Of a DNA stretch of 64,000 bases, positions 26,333-34,790 are shown piece after piece. The stretch covers positions 124,001-188,000 of the forward strand of contig JBNLDW010000009.1 of the NCBI GenBank assembly GCA_050304615.1, read 5' to 3'. A model generated the notes under the pieces. It was given only the letters and a program-made list of their open reading frames with translations. It ran no database searches and was not told the DNA's origin. A program made the position numbers and the translations under genes. Every line of letters begins with the position of its first letter. The stretch's first letter is position 1. Origin of the DNA: CBFDBF01 sp050304615. Lineage in GTDB: Bacteria > Pseudomonadota > Gammaproteobacteria > Chromatiales > Chromatiaceae.

Positions 26333-26812
26333 ATGAATAACCACAGCCAATATGGTGCCCTGTTGTCTACCCCTGTTGGGTTGCTGGGCGTTGTTCTGGA
26401 TGGTGACATGTTGGTGGCGGTGGAGCGAGTGGATGAGTCGCCACTTGTTGCAGAGCCACAAGAGCCGCTGGCCGCAGAGGCCATACGCCAGCTTGAGGCC
26501 TATTTTAACAATGCCCAATTTAGCTTTGATCTGCCGCTACTGCTGGTGGGCAGCGAGTTTCAGCAGGCGGTGTGGCGGCAGTTGCAGCAGATCAAGCCGG
26601 GTCAGGTTAAGACCTATGGTGATATTGCCAGGGAGTTGAACAGCAGCCCGCGGGCGGTGGGTGGTGCCTGTCGGGCCAATCCGCTGCCGGTCATCATTCC
26701 CTGTCACCGGGTGGTGGCGCGGAACGGTATCGGTGGCTACGGGGGTGCGACTGCCGGCCAGAAACTGCAGCAGAAACGCTGGCTGTTGACCCATGAAGGG
26801 GTACGGTTTTAA
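26333..26812 (+). CDS. ogt: Methylated-DNA-protein-cysteine methyltransferase
   Basis: 159 residues. It repairs O6-alkylguanine by transferring the alkyl group to its own Cys124 in IPCHRVVARNG. The wing and helix-turn-helix part (SEFQQAVWRQLQQIKPGQ, TYGDIARELNSSPRAVGGAC) is typical. Length matches Ogt/AGT without the Ada regulatory domain. Its TAA overlaps the ATG of xerD (TAATG), so the two are translationally coupled. GGAGGG lies very close to the ATG. Confidence 0.95.
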   Translation: MNNHSQYGALLSTPVGLLGVVLDGDMLVAVERVDESPLVAEPQEPLAAEAIRQLEAYFNNAQFSFDLPLLLVGSEFQQAVWRQLQQIKPGQVKTYGDIARELNSSPRAVGGACRANPLPVIIPCHRVVARNGIGGYGGATAGQKLQQKRWLLTHEGVRF

Positions 26813-27708
26813 TGGCGTTAACTGGCGACGATACCATTGAGCGTTTTGCCGATGCCCTCTGGATGGAGCGTGGTCTCAGCAAGAACACCCTCGCGGCCTA
26901 TCAGTCTGATCTGCGCAAATTGGAGCTCTGGCTAAACAAAAGGGAGCAAGGGTTGCTGCAGGCCCAGCGCAGCGATCTGCTGGCATACATGACCCATCAG
27001 TCACAGCAGGGGAATAGCTCCCGCTCCAGCGCGCGGCTGCTCTCTTGTCTGCGCCAGTTTTTTCAGTACGCCCTGCGTGAGGGGTGGATTGAGGTTGATC
27101 CCAGTAGCCGTATTGAGGCGCCCAAGTTGGGGCGGCCACTACCAGGCTCGCTGACTGAGGCGGAGGTAGAGTCTCTGCTGTATGCGCCAGATGTAGCACG
27201 CCCTGAGGGGCTGCGGGATCGCGCCATGCTGGAGTTGCTCTATGCTACCGGGCTGCGGGTCTCCGAACTGATCAGCCTGCAACTGGAGCAGGTGAGCCTT
27301 ACCCAGGGGGTGGTGCGGGTGGTCGGTAAGGGCAATAAGGAGAGGCTGGTGCCACTAGGAGAGGAGGCCGTTGGTTGGCTCGACCGATTCATCAAGGAGG
27401 GGCGGCATGACCTGCTGCATGATCAGTTGTGTGATGCCCTTTTCCCTACCAGACGTGGTGGTGGCATGACCCGGCAGGCATTTTGGTACCGGATAAAAAA
27501 ACATGCGCAGCAGGCCGGTATAAACAGGCCTATCTCACCCCATACCCTGCGCCACGCCTTTGCTACCCATCTACTCAACCACGGTGCGGATCTCAGGGTT
27601 GTGCAGATGCTGTTAGGGCATAGTGACCTCTCTACCACTCAGATATATACACACGTCGCCCGTGAACGCCTAAAAAACCTTCATACCAAGCACCATCCAA
27701 GGGCATGA
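26812..27708 (+). CDS. xerD: Site-specific tyrosine recombinase XerD
   Basis: 298 residues. It has an N-terminal SAM-like core-binding domain and a C-terminal catalytic domain with Arg in LLYATGLRVSELISLQ, the HTLRHAFATHLLNHGADLR block, LLGHSDLSTTQIYTH and the nucleophilic Tyr in it. It acts with XerC at dif to resolve chromosome dimers. Length equals E. coli XerD (298), and the extra helix block typical of integron integrases is absent, so it is not an IntI. It is coupled to ogt by a 1-nt overlap. Confidence 0.93.
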   Translation: MALTGDDTIERFADALWMERGLSKNTLAAYQSDLRKLELWLNKREQGLLQAQRSDLLAYMTHQSQQGNSSRSSARLLSCLRQFFQYALREGWIEVDPSSRIEAPKLGRPLPGSLTEAEVESLLYAPDVARPEGLRDRAMLELLYATGLRVSELISLQLEQVSLTQGVVRVVGKGNKERLVPLGEEAVGWLDRFIKEGRHDLLHDQLCDALFPTRRGGGMTRQAFWYRIKKHAQQAGINRPISPHTLRHAFATHLLNHGADLRVVQMLLGHSDLSTTQIYTHVARERLKNLHTKHHPRA

Positions 27709-27795
27709 TCCCAGTTGGGGCGCTATCTGCTTATGTAGCTAGCAGAACCTCTAACACCTGTTATATGCTTAACCCACAAATCGGAGGGAGTACAA

Positions 27796-28278
27796 ATGCC
27801 ATCATTTGATGTTGTTTCAGAAGTGGATCTACATGAAGTGAGTAATGCTGTAGATCAGGCCAACCGTGAGGTGGGCACACGGTTCGATTTTAAGGGCGTA
27901 GATGCGAAATTTGAGCAGAGTGAGGCAGATATTGTGATGCGGGCAGAGCAGGAGTTCCATCTTGGACAGATGCTGGATATCCTGCGGCAGAAGCTGGCTA
28001 AACGGAAGGTCGATATCGGCAGCATGGATATCAAAGAGCCAGAGAGTAGCCTAAACGCAGCCCGGCAACAGATAGTTATAAAACAGGGCATAGACAGCGT
28101 TACCGCCAAGAAGATGGTCAAGGATATTAAGGGTGGTAAGTTTAAGGTGCAGGCCCAGATTCAGGGAGAGCAGGTTCGGGTGACCGGCAAGAAGCGGGAT
28201 GATCTGCAGGAGGTGATCGCTATGTTGAAGAAGGCCGACTACGGTCTGCCGCTACAGTTTTCCAATTTTCGTGACTGA
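27796..28278 (+). CDS. yajQ: YajQ-family nucleotide-binding protein
   Basis: 160 residues with the whole-length family signature: MPSFDVVSEVDLHEVSNAVD at the start, TRFDFKGV, and the end VIAMLKKADYGLPLQFSNFRD. YajQ proteins bind cyclic di-GMP in some species and RNA or nucleotides in others. The ribosome-binding site GGAGGGAG lies about 5 nt before the ATG. It stands alone between xerD and the PP2C gene. Confidence 0.95.
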   Translation: MPSFDVVSEVDLHEVSNAVDQANREVGTRFDFKGVDAKFEQSEADIVMRAEQEFHLGQMLDILRQKLAKRKVDIGSMDIKEPESSLNAARQQIVIKQGIDSVTAKKMVKDIKGGKFKVQAQIQGEQVRVTGKKRDDLQEVIAMLKKADYGLPLQFSNFRD

Positions 28279-28423
28279 CCTAGCAATACCGATTTAATTC
28301 TTACGAAAATGTGAACTTTGTAGCAGATTGTCCTCTATTATATGACAGAGTATTCAACATATTGAGGTATTTGCCGATGTCAAACTATCAGGTGGTGTAC
28401 ACTTCCACGGTGAGAGTTATTTC

Positions 28424-29182
28424 GTGACAACAGCACAAATGGAGATGGTTGCCCGAACCGACAAGGGGCGGGTGCGCGAGCAGAATGAGGATAGCCTGGC
28501 GCTGTTTCCGGAGCAGGGTCTTGCTCTGTTGGCAGATGGCATGGGTGGACACAATGCCGGTGAAGTGGCAAGCAGGCTGGCGCTGGATACGGTTGCATCC
28601 GAGTTGCTCTCAATGTTTGAGGGAACGGATGGGGTTGATAAAGATGAGATCGACCAGGCGTTGCAGTCAGCTAACATGGCGCTGTTTGATGCGGTTAAGG
28701 ATGCACCTGAGCTGACGGGTATGGGCACCACGATGGTGCTGGCACTATTAACGGGCAGGCGCCTTCTGTTTGCCCATGTGGGAGATTCGCGCCTCTACCG
28801 CTATAGGGATGAGGTGCTGGCGCAACTGACTGTAGATCACTCCATGATTCAGGAGTTGATAAGTCAGGGTATGTTTGTATCGCCACAGGAGGCCGCGGAG
28901 GCCGGGGTACCGTCCTCAATTCTGACACGTGGATTGGGGATTGATGAGGGACATGTTGCAGCGGACATAAGTGAGACGGAAGTGAGAGAGGACGATCTGT
29001 TTTTGCTTTGTAGTGATGGTTTGAGTGACATGGTCGCAGATCAGGCGATGCTATCTGTGTTGGAGTCTGGGGATATGGACCTCCCCGTAGTAGCAGATCA
29101 TTTACTGGATCTGGCCCTGGAGGAGGGTGGCATTGACAATATCTCACTGATATTGATGCGCCCAAAATTTAATGGTTCTTAA
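28424..29182 (+). CDS. PP2C-family Ser/Thr protein phosphatase
   Basis: 252 residues with the PP2C metal-binding motifs REQNEDS, LLADGMGGHNAGEVAS, FAHVGDSRLYRYRD, LLCSDGLSDMV and DNISLILM in order; no membrane segment. The GTG start at 28424 has GAGAG 7 nt upstream; an ATG at 28439 is an alternative. It removes phosphate from Ser/Thr in a PrpC/Stp1-like way. About 105 nt downstream an FHA protein follows on the same strand, which would read phospho-Thr marks, so the two are probably one signalling pair. Confidence 0.92.
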   Translation: MTTAQMEMVARTDKGRVREQNEDSLALFPEQGLALLADGMGGHNAGEVASRLALDTVASELLSMFEGTDGVDKDEIDQALQSANMALFDAVKDAPELTGMGTTMVLALLTGRRLLFAHVGDSRLYRYRDEVLAQLTVDHSMIQELISQGMFVSPQEAAEAGVPSSILTRGLGIDEGHVAADISETEVREDDLFLLCSDGLSDMVADQAMLSVLESGDMDLPVVADHLLDLALEEGGIDNISLILMRPKFNGS

Positions 29183-29287
29183 ACATTTAAGATTTACGAC
29201 GCATTGTACTTTGGATATTTCGGACTATGTTGAAATTACGTTTAAATCAAAGGCTATTTAATTTTGAGACCTAGAGAAGGCAAGACA

Positions 29288-29959
29288 ATGTCAAAATTGA
29301 TTATTCTACATGAAGATGGATCCGTAGCCGATGAGATCATGCTGGAAGGAAAGCAGATGGTGATCGGCCGAGATAAGGAGCTGGATATCTCTTTGGATGA
29401 TGCATCTGTAAGTCGGCGTCATGCCCTACTGACCCCTGTATTTTCGCAATATTTTGTGGAAGATCTGGGCAGTACCAATGGCACTCTTCTCAATGATAAG
29501 AGGGTGAGAAAACATATTCTGCGAGATGGGGATGATTTGCAGATAGGTAATTTTGCACTCCGGTTTAAAAAAGATAGTCGCGACTATAGTGACTTTGCAG
29601 ATCCAGAACGGACCGTTCTTATAAGGGCGCCAGAGCCAGAGGTTATTCAGGAACCTATTAAAGCGGTGGTTCCCAAGGTTGCTACCCTATGTTTCTCTGG
29701 TGGTCCAAACAAGGGATACATGAAAAAGATCACCCGCTCCCTCTATACCATAGGCAACCCGGGTGGTGCAGTGGCAGTTATTGCGCGGCGACCAAAGGGT
29801 TTCTACCTTCTACAGATCGGGGGCGATGCCCATCCCAAGGTGAACAGTAAAGAGATCGACGGTGGTAACGGTGTACGCCTAAATGAGGGTGATCTGATTG
29901 AGGTTGGTGAGAATGTGGCCGAGATCAGCTTTAAACATTCAATCAGTGGGGCAGCCTAG
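29288..29959 (+). CDS. FHA-domain protein
   Basis: 223 residues; the ATG at 29288 has GAAGG 7 nt upstream. The N-terminal FHA domain shows the phosphothreonine-binding landmarks MVIGRDKELDISLDD, SVSRRHALL and DLGSTNGTLLNDKRV. After a Pro/Glu linker a second domain of similar length (PNKGYMKKITRSLYTIGN to GENVAEISFK) looks like a divergent FHA without the SRRH motif. It lies downstream of the PP2C gene and is convergent with mutS. Confidence 0.88.
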   Translation: MSKLIILHEDGSVADEIMLEGKQMVIGRDKELDISLDDASVSRRHALLTPVFSQYFVEDLGSTNGTLLNDKRVRKHILRDGDDLQIGNFALRFKKDSRDYSDFADPERTVLIRAPEPEVIQEPIKAVVPKVATLCFSGGPNKGYMKKITRSLYTIGNPGGAVAVIARRPKGFYLLQIGGDAHPKVNSKEIDGGNGVRLNEGDLIEVGENVAEISFKHSISGAA

Positions 29960-29996
29960 CAGTTAGTTGCAAAAGTTGAGTACTCAGCGAGAGGTT

Positions 29997-32573
29997 TTAT
30001 TTACTCTCTTCCAAACCCTTTAAGCGGTAGAGTGCCTCCAGCGCCTCACGTGGGGTAAGTTCATCTGGCCGCAGTTCGGCTATTGCCTTGAGTAGTGGAT
30101 TATCTGTTGGCTCTGCAGTTTCAGCCGTAGCCAGGGATAGTGACAGTTGACTTACCTGCTGCTCGGTATGTCGTCGGGCCGACTCCTCCAACTCTCCCAG
30201 ACGAACCTTGGCGCGCTCTATAACCTCTCGCGGAACTCCAGCCAGTGCGGCCACTTGCAGACCGTAGCTCTGGTTGGCCGGTCCCTCTCGCACCGCATGT
30301 AGAAATACGATTGAATCTCCATGCTCAACCGCATCCAGGTGGACGTTGGCGATCCCCGGAAACTCTTCCGGCAGAGTAGTTAGTTCAAAGTAGTGAGTTG
30401 CAAACAGGGTATAGGCACGGATTTTGGTGGCCAGCTCTACGGCACATGACCAGGCTAGGGAGAGGCCATCAAAGGTGCTGGTACCGCGGCCTATCTCATC
30501 CATTAGCACCAGGCTATGTTCAGTAGCATTGTGTAGAATATTGGCCGTCTCCTCCATCTCTACCATAAAGGTAGAGCGTCCCCCAGCCAGATCATCTGCC
30601 GCACCGATGCGGGAGAAGATTCGGTCAATCGGACCGATGTGGGCGCTCTTAGCGGGGACAAAGCTACCGGCATAGGCCATTAGTACAATGATCGCAATCT
30701 GCCGCATATAGGTCGATTTGCCCCCCATATTGGGGCCGGTGATGATGAGGATATGCTGCTGCTCATTTAGCTCAACACCGTTGGCGACAAAAGGGATATC
30801 GCTAACCTGCTCAACCACTGGGTGGCGGCCATCGACGATCTGGATGCCGGGAGTGGTTACCAGTTGTGGGCTATGCAGTCCCAGCGCCTCTGCCCGTTCG
30901 GCAAAGTTGACCAGCACATCCAGTGCGGCCAGCGCCTCGGCACTCTCTTGCAGTGCTGCCAGTGGCGGTTGCAACTGTTCCAGCAGAGCGGTGTAGAGCA
31001 CCTTCTCCAGCGCCAGGGACCGCTCACGGGCAGAGAGCACCTGCTCCTCAAACTTTTTCAGCTCCGGGGTGATAAACCGTTCCGCCGTCTTCAGGGTCTG
31101 GCGCCGGACATAGTCCTGTGGTGCCTTGTCAGAGTGGGTGCGGCTGATCTCAATATAGTAGCCATGCACCCGGTTGTAACTGACCTTCAGATTGGTGAGG
31201 CCGGTACGCTCGCGTTCACGTGATTCCAGATCAAGCAGGAACTGGTCGGCATTGCTGGAGAGTGCGCGGAGCTCATCCAGCTCTGAGTTATAGCCTGGGG
31301 CCAACACCCCGCCATCCCTGATCAGCATAGGTGGGTTCTCAATGACCGCGCGTTGCAGTAGATCCACCACCTCTGGGTGAGTCCCCATCTGTTCTGCCAG
31401 CCGCTTGAGTAGCGGGGTATTTAGCCCGGTAACCATCTGTTGCAGGAACGGCAGGCGGGCCAGGGAGTCGCGCAGGGTGGCAAGATCTCTGGGCCGGGCC
31501 GACTGCAGTGCCACCCGGCCGAGGATGCGCTCGATATCACCAATACCTTGCAGCTCCTCTTTTAGCTCGGGATGATCCCGCTGCTGCAGTAGCTGTTCTA
31601 CAGCGGTGTGACGCTCTCGCACCAGCGAGATATCGCGCAGTGGACGGTTGAGCCAGCGCCGTAGCATGCGGCTTCCCATGGGGGTAGCAGTACGATCGAG
31701 GATGCCGGCGAGGGTGTGCTGCTGTTGGCCGCTTAGGCTCTGTTCCAGTTCCAGATTGCGGCGGGTGGCAGCATCTATGGTGATGGCCTCATCCGAGCGC
31801 TCAACGCTAAGACCACGTAGATGCGGCAGGGCGCTACGCTGGGTCTCCTGCACATATTGCAACAGGGAGCCAGCTGCGGCGATGGCCAGCGGCAGATCGC
31901 TACAGCCAAAGCCATTCAAATCGCGGGTACCAAACTGAGTGGTCAGGAGTCGCTCGGCGCTCTCAAGATCAAAGTGCCATGGTGGTCGTCTGGTGGTACC
32001 ACCCGAACTTGTGATCCCGGATGGTAGCTCTTGCTCTTCTGCCAGCAGTAGCTCCGCCGGTTGCAGTCGCTCCAATTCTCCTGCCAGATCGGCAGCAGAT
32101 TCCAACTGCTGGATGACAAAGCGGCCGCCACTCAGATTTAGGCTGGCAAGGCCAAACTGGCCCTGCTCCTCCAGCACTGCCGCCAGCAGATTGTCTCGCT
32201 GCTGCTCCAGTAGCGCCTCATCGGTCACCGTACCAGGGGTGACAATCCGTACCACCTTACGCTCTACCGGCCCCTTGCTGCTGGCTGGATCTCCCACTTG
32301 CTCACAGATAGCAATAGACTCACCCTGACGTACCAGCTTGGCCAGATAGCCCTCGGCCGCGTGGTAGGGAACCCCCGCCATAGGGATTGGCTGTCCGGCA
32401 GACTTACCCCGCTGGGTAAGGGTGATGTCCAGTAGTCTGGCTGCCCGCTTGGCGTCATCGTAGAAGAGTTCGTAAAAATCCCCCATACGGTAAAACAGCA
32501 GCATTTCCGGGTGTTCTGCCTTGATCCGCATGAACTGCTGCATCATTGGGGTATGGTTAGGGTTGGTGGTCAT
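29997..32573 (-). CDS. mutS: DNA mismatch repair protein MutS
   Basis: 858 residues, same size class as E. coli MutS (853). The N-terminal mismatch-recognition motif MGDFYELFYDDA contains the Phe-x-Glu that stacks on the mismatch. The C-terminal ABC ATPase has Walker A TGPNMGGKSTYMRQ and Walker B LVLMDEIGRGTSTFDG, followed by TLFATHYFELT. A C-terminal tail for tetramer formation is present (PREALEALYRLKGLEE). It is divergent from pncC with only 49 nt between start codons. Confidence 0.98.
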   Translation of the reverse strand: MTTNPNHTPMMQQFMRIKAEHPEMLLFYRMGDFYELFYDDAKRAARLLDITLTQRGKSAGQPIPMAGVPYHAAEGYLAKLVRQGESIAICEQVGDPASSKGPVERKVVRIVTPGTVTDEALLEQQRDNLLAAVLEEQGQFGLASLNLSGGRFVIQQLESAADLAGELERLQPAELLLAEEQELPSGITSSGGTTRRPPWHFDLESAERLLTTQFGTRDLNGFGCSDLPLAIAAAGSLLQYVQETQRSALPHLRGLSVERSDEAITIDAATRRNLELEQSLSGQQQHTLAGILDRTATPMGSRMLRRWLNRPLRDISLVRERHTAVEQLLQQRDHPELKEELQGIGDIERILGRVALQSARPRDLATLRDSLARLPFLQQMVTGLNTPLLKRLAEQMGTHPEVVDLLQRAVIENPPMLIRDGGVLAPGYNSELDELRALSSNADQFLLDLESRERERTGLTNLKVSYNRVHGYYIEISRTHSDKAPQDYVRRQTLKTAERFITPELKKFEEQVLSARERSLALEKVLYTALLEQLQPPLAALQESAEALAALDVLVNFAERAEALGLHSPQLVTTPGIQIVDGRHPVVEQVSDIPFVANGVELNEQQHILIITGPNMGGKSTYMRQIAIIVLMAYAGSFVPAKSAHIGPIDRIFSRIGAADDLAGGRSTFMVEMEETANILHNATEHSLVLMDEIGRGTSTFDGLSLAWSCAVELATKIRAYTLFATHYFELTTLPEEFPGIANVHLDAVEHGDSIVFLHAVREGPANQSYGLQVAALAGVPREVIERAKVRLGELEESARRHTEQQVSQLSLSLATAETAEPTDNPLLKAIAELRPDELTPREALEALYRLKGLEESK

Positions 32574-32622
32574 TATGACAACTGGCTGTATGGGTTATTA
32601 TGGGTCTGAATTGTATCACTCA

Positions 32623-33123
32623 ATGGAGAGACAATTGAGAGCACTGGCGCAGAAATTGGGAGAGCGGTTGGTTGCCTCGGGGTTGAGCATGGCCACGGCG
32701 GAGTCATGTACCGGCGGCTGGATCGCCAAGGTGCTGACCGATATCCCCGGTAGCAGCAATTATTTCGACCGGGGCTTTGTCACCTATACCAATGAGTCTA
32801 AACAAGAGATGCTCGGCGTCCGGGCAGAGACCATCCATGCCCATGGCGCCGTTAGCGCAGCTACCGTGGAGGAGATGGTGCGGGGTGCGCTGGAGCATAG
32901 TCACGCCGACATAGTGGTGGCGGTCAGCGGTATAGCCGGCCCCGGTGGGGGTACTGATGAGAAGCCTGTGGGGACCATATATTTTGCCTGGGGGGATAGG
33001 AAAGGGGACGTGATAACCAGGCATGAGGGGCTGGAAGGTGAGCGCGATACTATCCGCCAAAAGGCGGTAGAGATAGCACTGCAAGGGGTTTTGGAGCTAC
33101 TCGCCACAGTGGAGAAAAAATAA
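32623..33123 (+). CDS. pncC: Nicotinamide-nucleotide amidase (CinA C-terminal family)
   Basis: 166 residues from ATG 32623, chosen because the family begins at this point (ERQLRALAQKLGERLVASGL); longer starts back to 32521 would overlap mutS. The family motifs ATAESCTGGWIA, DRGFVTYTNESKQEMLGV, VSGIAGPGGGTDEKPVGT are all present. It recycles NMN to NaMN. As in many gammaproteobacteria it precedes recA and recX on the same strand. Confidence 0.95.
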   Translation: MERQLRALAQKLGERLVASGLSMATAESCTGGWIAKVLTDIPGSSNYFDRGFVTYTNESKQEMLGVRAETIHAHGAVSAATVEEMVRGALEHSHADIVVAVSGIAGPGGGTDEKPVGTIYFAWGDRKGDVITRHEGLEGERDTIRQKAVEIALQGVLELLATVEKK

Positions 33124-33234
33124 ATTTAAAAAAGGGCTATGACTTGTGCCTCAGGTTGTGCCATAATGGAGAACATCAATAGAACGTGGAGTATGACATG
33201 GAGTCAACAACCGGACCAACAATAGGGGGCAAAG

Positions 33235-34281
33235 ATGGACGACAATCGTAAAAAGGCACTTAGTGCGGCACTGGGTCAGATCGAAAAACAGTTTGGCAAG
33301 GGATCCGTTATGCGTATGGGTGATATGGGTATAGTGCGCGATATAGGGGTGGTCTCTACCGGCTCACTCGGGCTTGATATAGCCCTGGGCATTGGTGGGG
33401 TACCGCGGGGACGAGTGATTGAGATCTACGGTCCGGAATCATCAGGCAAGACGACCCTGACTCTGCATGTGGTGGCAGAGGTACAAAAAACCGGCGGCAC
33501 CGCCGCCTTTGTAGATGCGGAGCATGCACTGGATTCCGTCTACGCTGAAAAATTGGGCGTAAATATGGATGAGCTGCTGGTCTCTCAGCCAGATACTGGC
33601 GAGCAGGCGCTGGAGATTACCGATATGTTGGTGCGTTCCGGGGCGGTAGATGTTGTGGTTATTGACTCGGTGGCCGCTTTGACCCCCAAGGCAGAGATAG
33701 AGGGAGATATGGGTGATACCCATGTCGGTTTGCAGGCACGCCTTATGTCGCAGGCGTTGCGTAAGCTGACCGCCAACATCAAACGCTCTAACTGTATGGT
33801 GATATTTATCAACCAGATCAGGATGAAAATTGGGGTGATGTTCGGCAACCCGGAGACCACCACTGGTGGTAATGCGCTCAAGTTTTATTCCTCCGTCCGG
33901 CTTGATATTCGCCGTATCGGGGCCATCAAGAAGGGCGATGAGGTGATAGGCAACGAGACTAGGGTGAAGGTGGTGAAAAACAAGGTGGCACCGCCATTCA
34001 AGAAGGCTGAATTTGAGATCCTCTATGGTGAAGGGATATCCAGGGAAGGAGAGATCATTGATCTAGGGGTCGCACACAATATTGTGGAAAAATCTGGTGC
34101 CTGGTACAGCTATAACGGCGACCGCATTGGCCAGGGTAAAGATAATGTGCGTAATTTTCTGAAGGAGAACCCCAAATTATCCCAGGAGATTGAGGCTAAG
34201 ATCAGGGAGATCATCTTCCCACCGTTAGAGCCAGCTGCGATTGAAGCAAAAGAGGAGGTTGAGCCGGAGGTTGAGGCCTGA
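33235..34281 (+). CDS. recA: Recombinase RecA
   Basis: 348 residues. Walker A GPESSGKTT, Walker B VVVIDSVAAL, loop L1 (EGDMGDTHVGLQARLMSQ) and loop L2 (NPETTTGGNALKFYSS) are complete; the acidic C-terminal tail is typical. RecA forms the nucleoprotein filament for homologous recombination and SOS signalling. The 110 nt upstream hold no CTG-N10-CAG LexA box and no strong promoter consensus, which is unusual for a gammaproteobacterial recA. The last codons overlap the start region of recX. Confidence 0.99.
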   Translation: MDDNRKKALSAALGQIEKQFGKGSVMRMGDMGIVRDIGVVSTGSLGLDIALGIGGVPRGRVIEIYGPESSGKTTLTLHVVAEVQKTGGTAAFVDAEHALDSVYAEKLGVNMDELLVSQPDTGEQALEITDMLVRSGAVDVVVIDSVAALTPKAEIEGDMGDTHVGLQARLMSQALRKLTANIKRSNCMVIFINQIRMKIGVMFGNPETTTGGNALKFYSSVRLDIRRIGAIKKGDEVIGNETRVKVVKNKVAPPFKKAEFEILYGEGISREGEIIDLGVAHNIVEKSGAWYSYNGDRIGQGKDNVRNFLKENPKLSQEIEAKIREIIFPPLEPAAIEAKEEVEPEVEA

Positions 34282-34736
34282 TCCTGGCGGATAGCAAGGA
34301 GGTAGAGCAAGCAGCACTGCGGCTGCTGGCGATACGTGAACACTCCCGTCTGGAGCTGCGTCGCAAGCTGCTGCTCAGAAAACATGAGCAGCAGCAGGTC
34401 GAAGAGGTGTTGGATCGGCTGGAAGAGCAGGGATATCTGAGCGATCAGCGTTTTCTGGAAGAGTACATCATAGTGCGTCGGCGCAAAGGGTTTGGGCCGG
34501 TACGAATTCGGGCCGAGCTGCAAGAGCGGGGGATAGCGGATACCCTTATCAGCATTGCCCTGGATGAAGATGCTCAGGAGTGGCGCGATCTATTGCAACA
34601 GGTGGCGCAACGCAAGTTTGGAGAGATTCCCCCTCGCGGTTCCCGAGAACAGGCCAAGCTTGCCCGTTTCCTGGAACAGCGCGGTTTTTCCGCAGCACAG
34701 ATCAGTAATCTACTTTGTAGCTCTCGCCTCTGCTAG
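34281..34736 (+). CDS. recX: RecX recombination regulator, non-canonical start
   Basis: About 151 residues. RecX inhibits and remodels RecA filaments. Homology to the family begins at once (EQAALRLLAIREHSRLELRRKL) and continues through QGYLSDQRFLEEYIIVRRRKGFGPVRI to FLEQRGFSAAQISNLL. There is an in-frame TGA at 34272, and between it and GTG 34407 no ATG, GTG or TTG exists in this frame, so the canonical starts would remove the first 42 residues. The plausible starts are ATC 34281, overlapping the recA TGA, or CTG 34278/34284. GAGG at 34273-34276 and GGAGG at 34266-34270 supply ribosome-binding sites. Coupled translation from recA is likely. Confidence 0.85.
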   Translation: MLADSKEVEQAALRLLAIREHSRLELRRKLLLRKHEQQQVEEVLDRLEEQGYLSDQRFLEEYIIVRRRKGFGPVRIRAELQERGIADTLISIALDEDAQEWRDLLQQVAQRKFGEIPPRGSREQAKLARFLEQRGFSAAQISNLLCSSRLC

Positions 34737-34790
34737 AATCAATATCTTAATCAAAATTGAGATGTCACTGCGTTACTGCGCGAGCTTACT

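Noticed and set aside
26812..27708. Tyrosine recombinase as the missing integron integrase
   Set aside because: Length and motifs are those of XerD, it lacks the IntI-specific insertion and it is coupled to ogt.
34737..34790. FMN riboswitch before ribBX
   Set aside because: The gap to recX is only 54 nt, too short for the aptamer, and no conserved FMN elements are visible.
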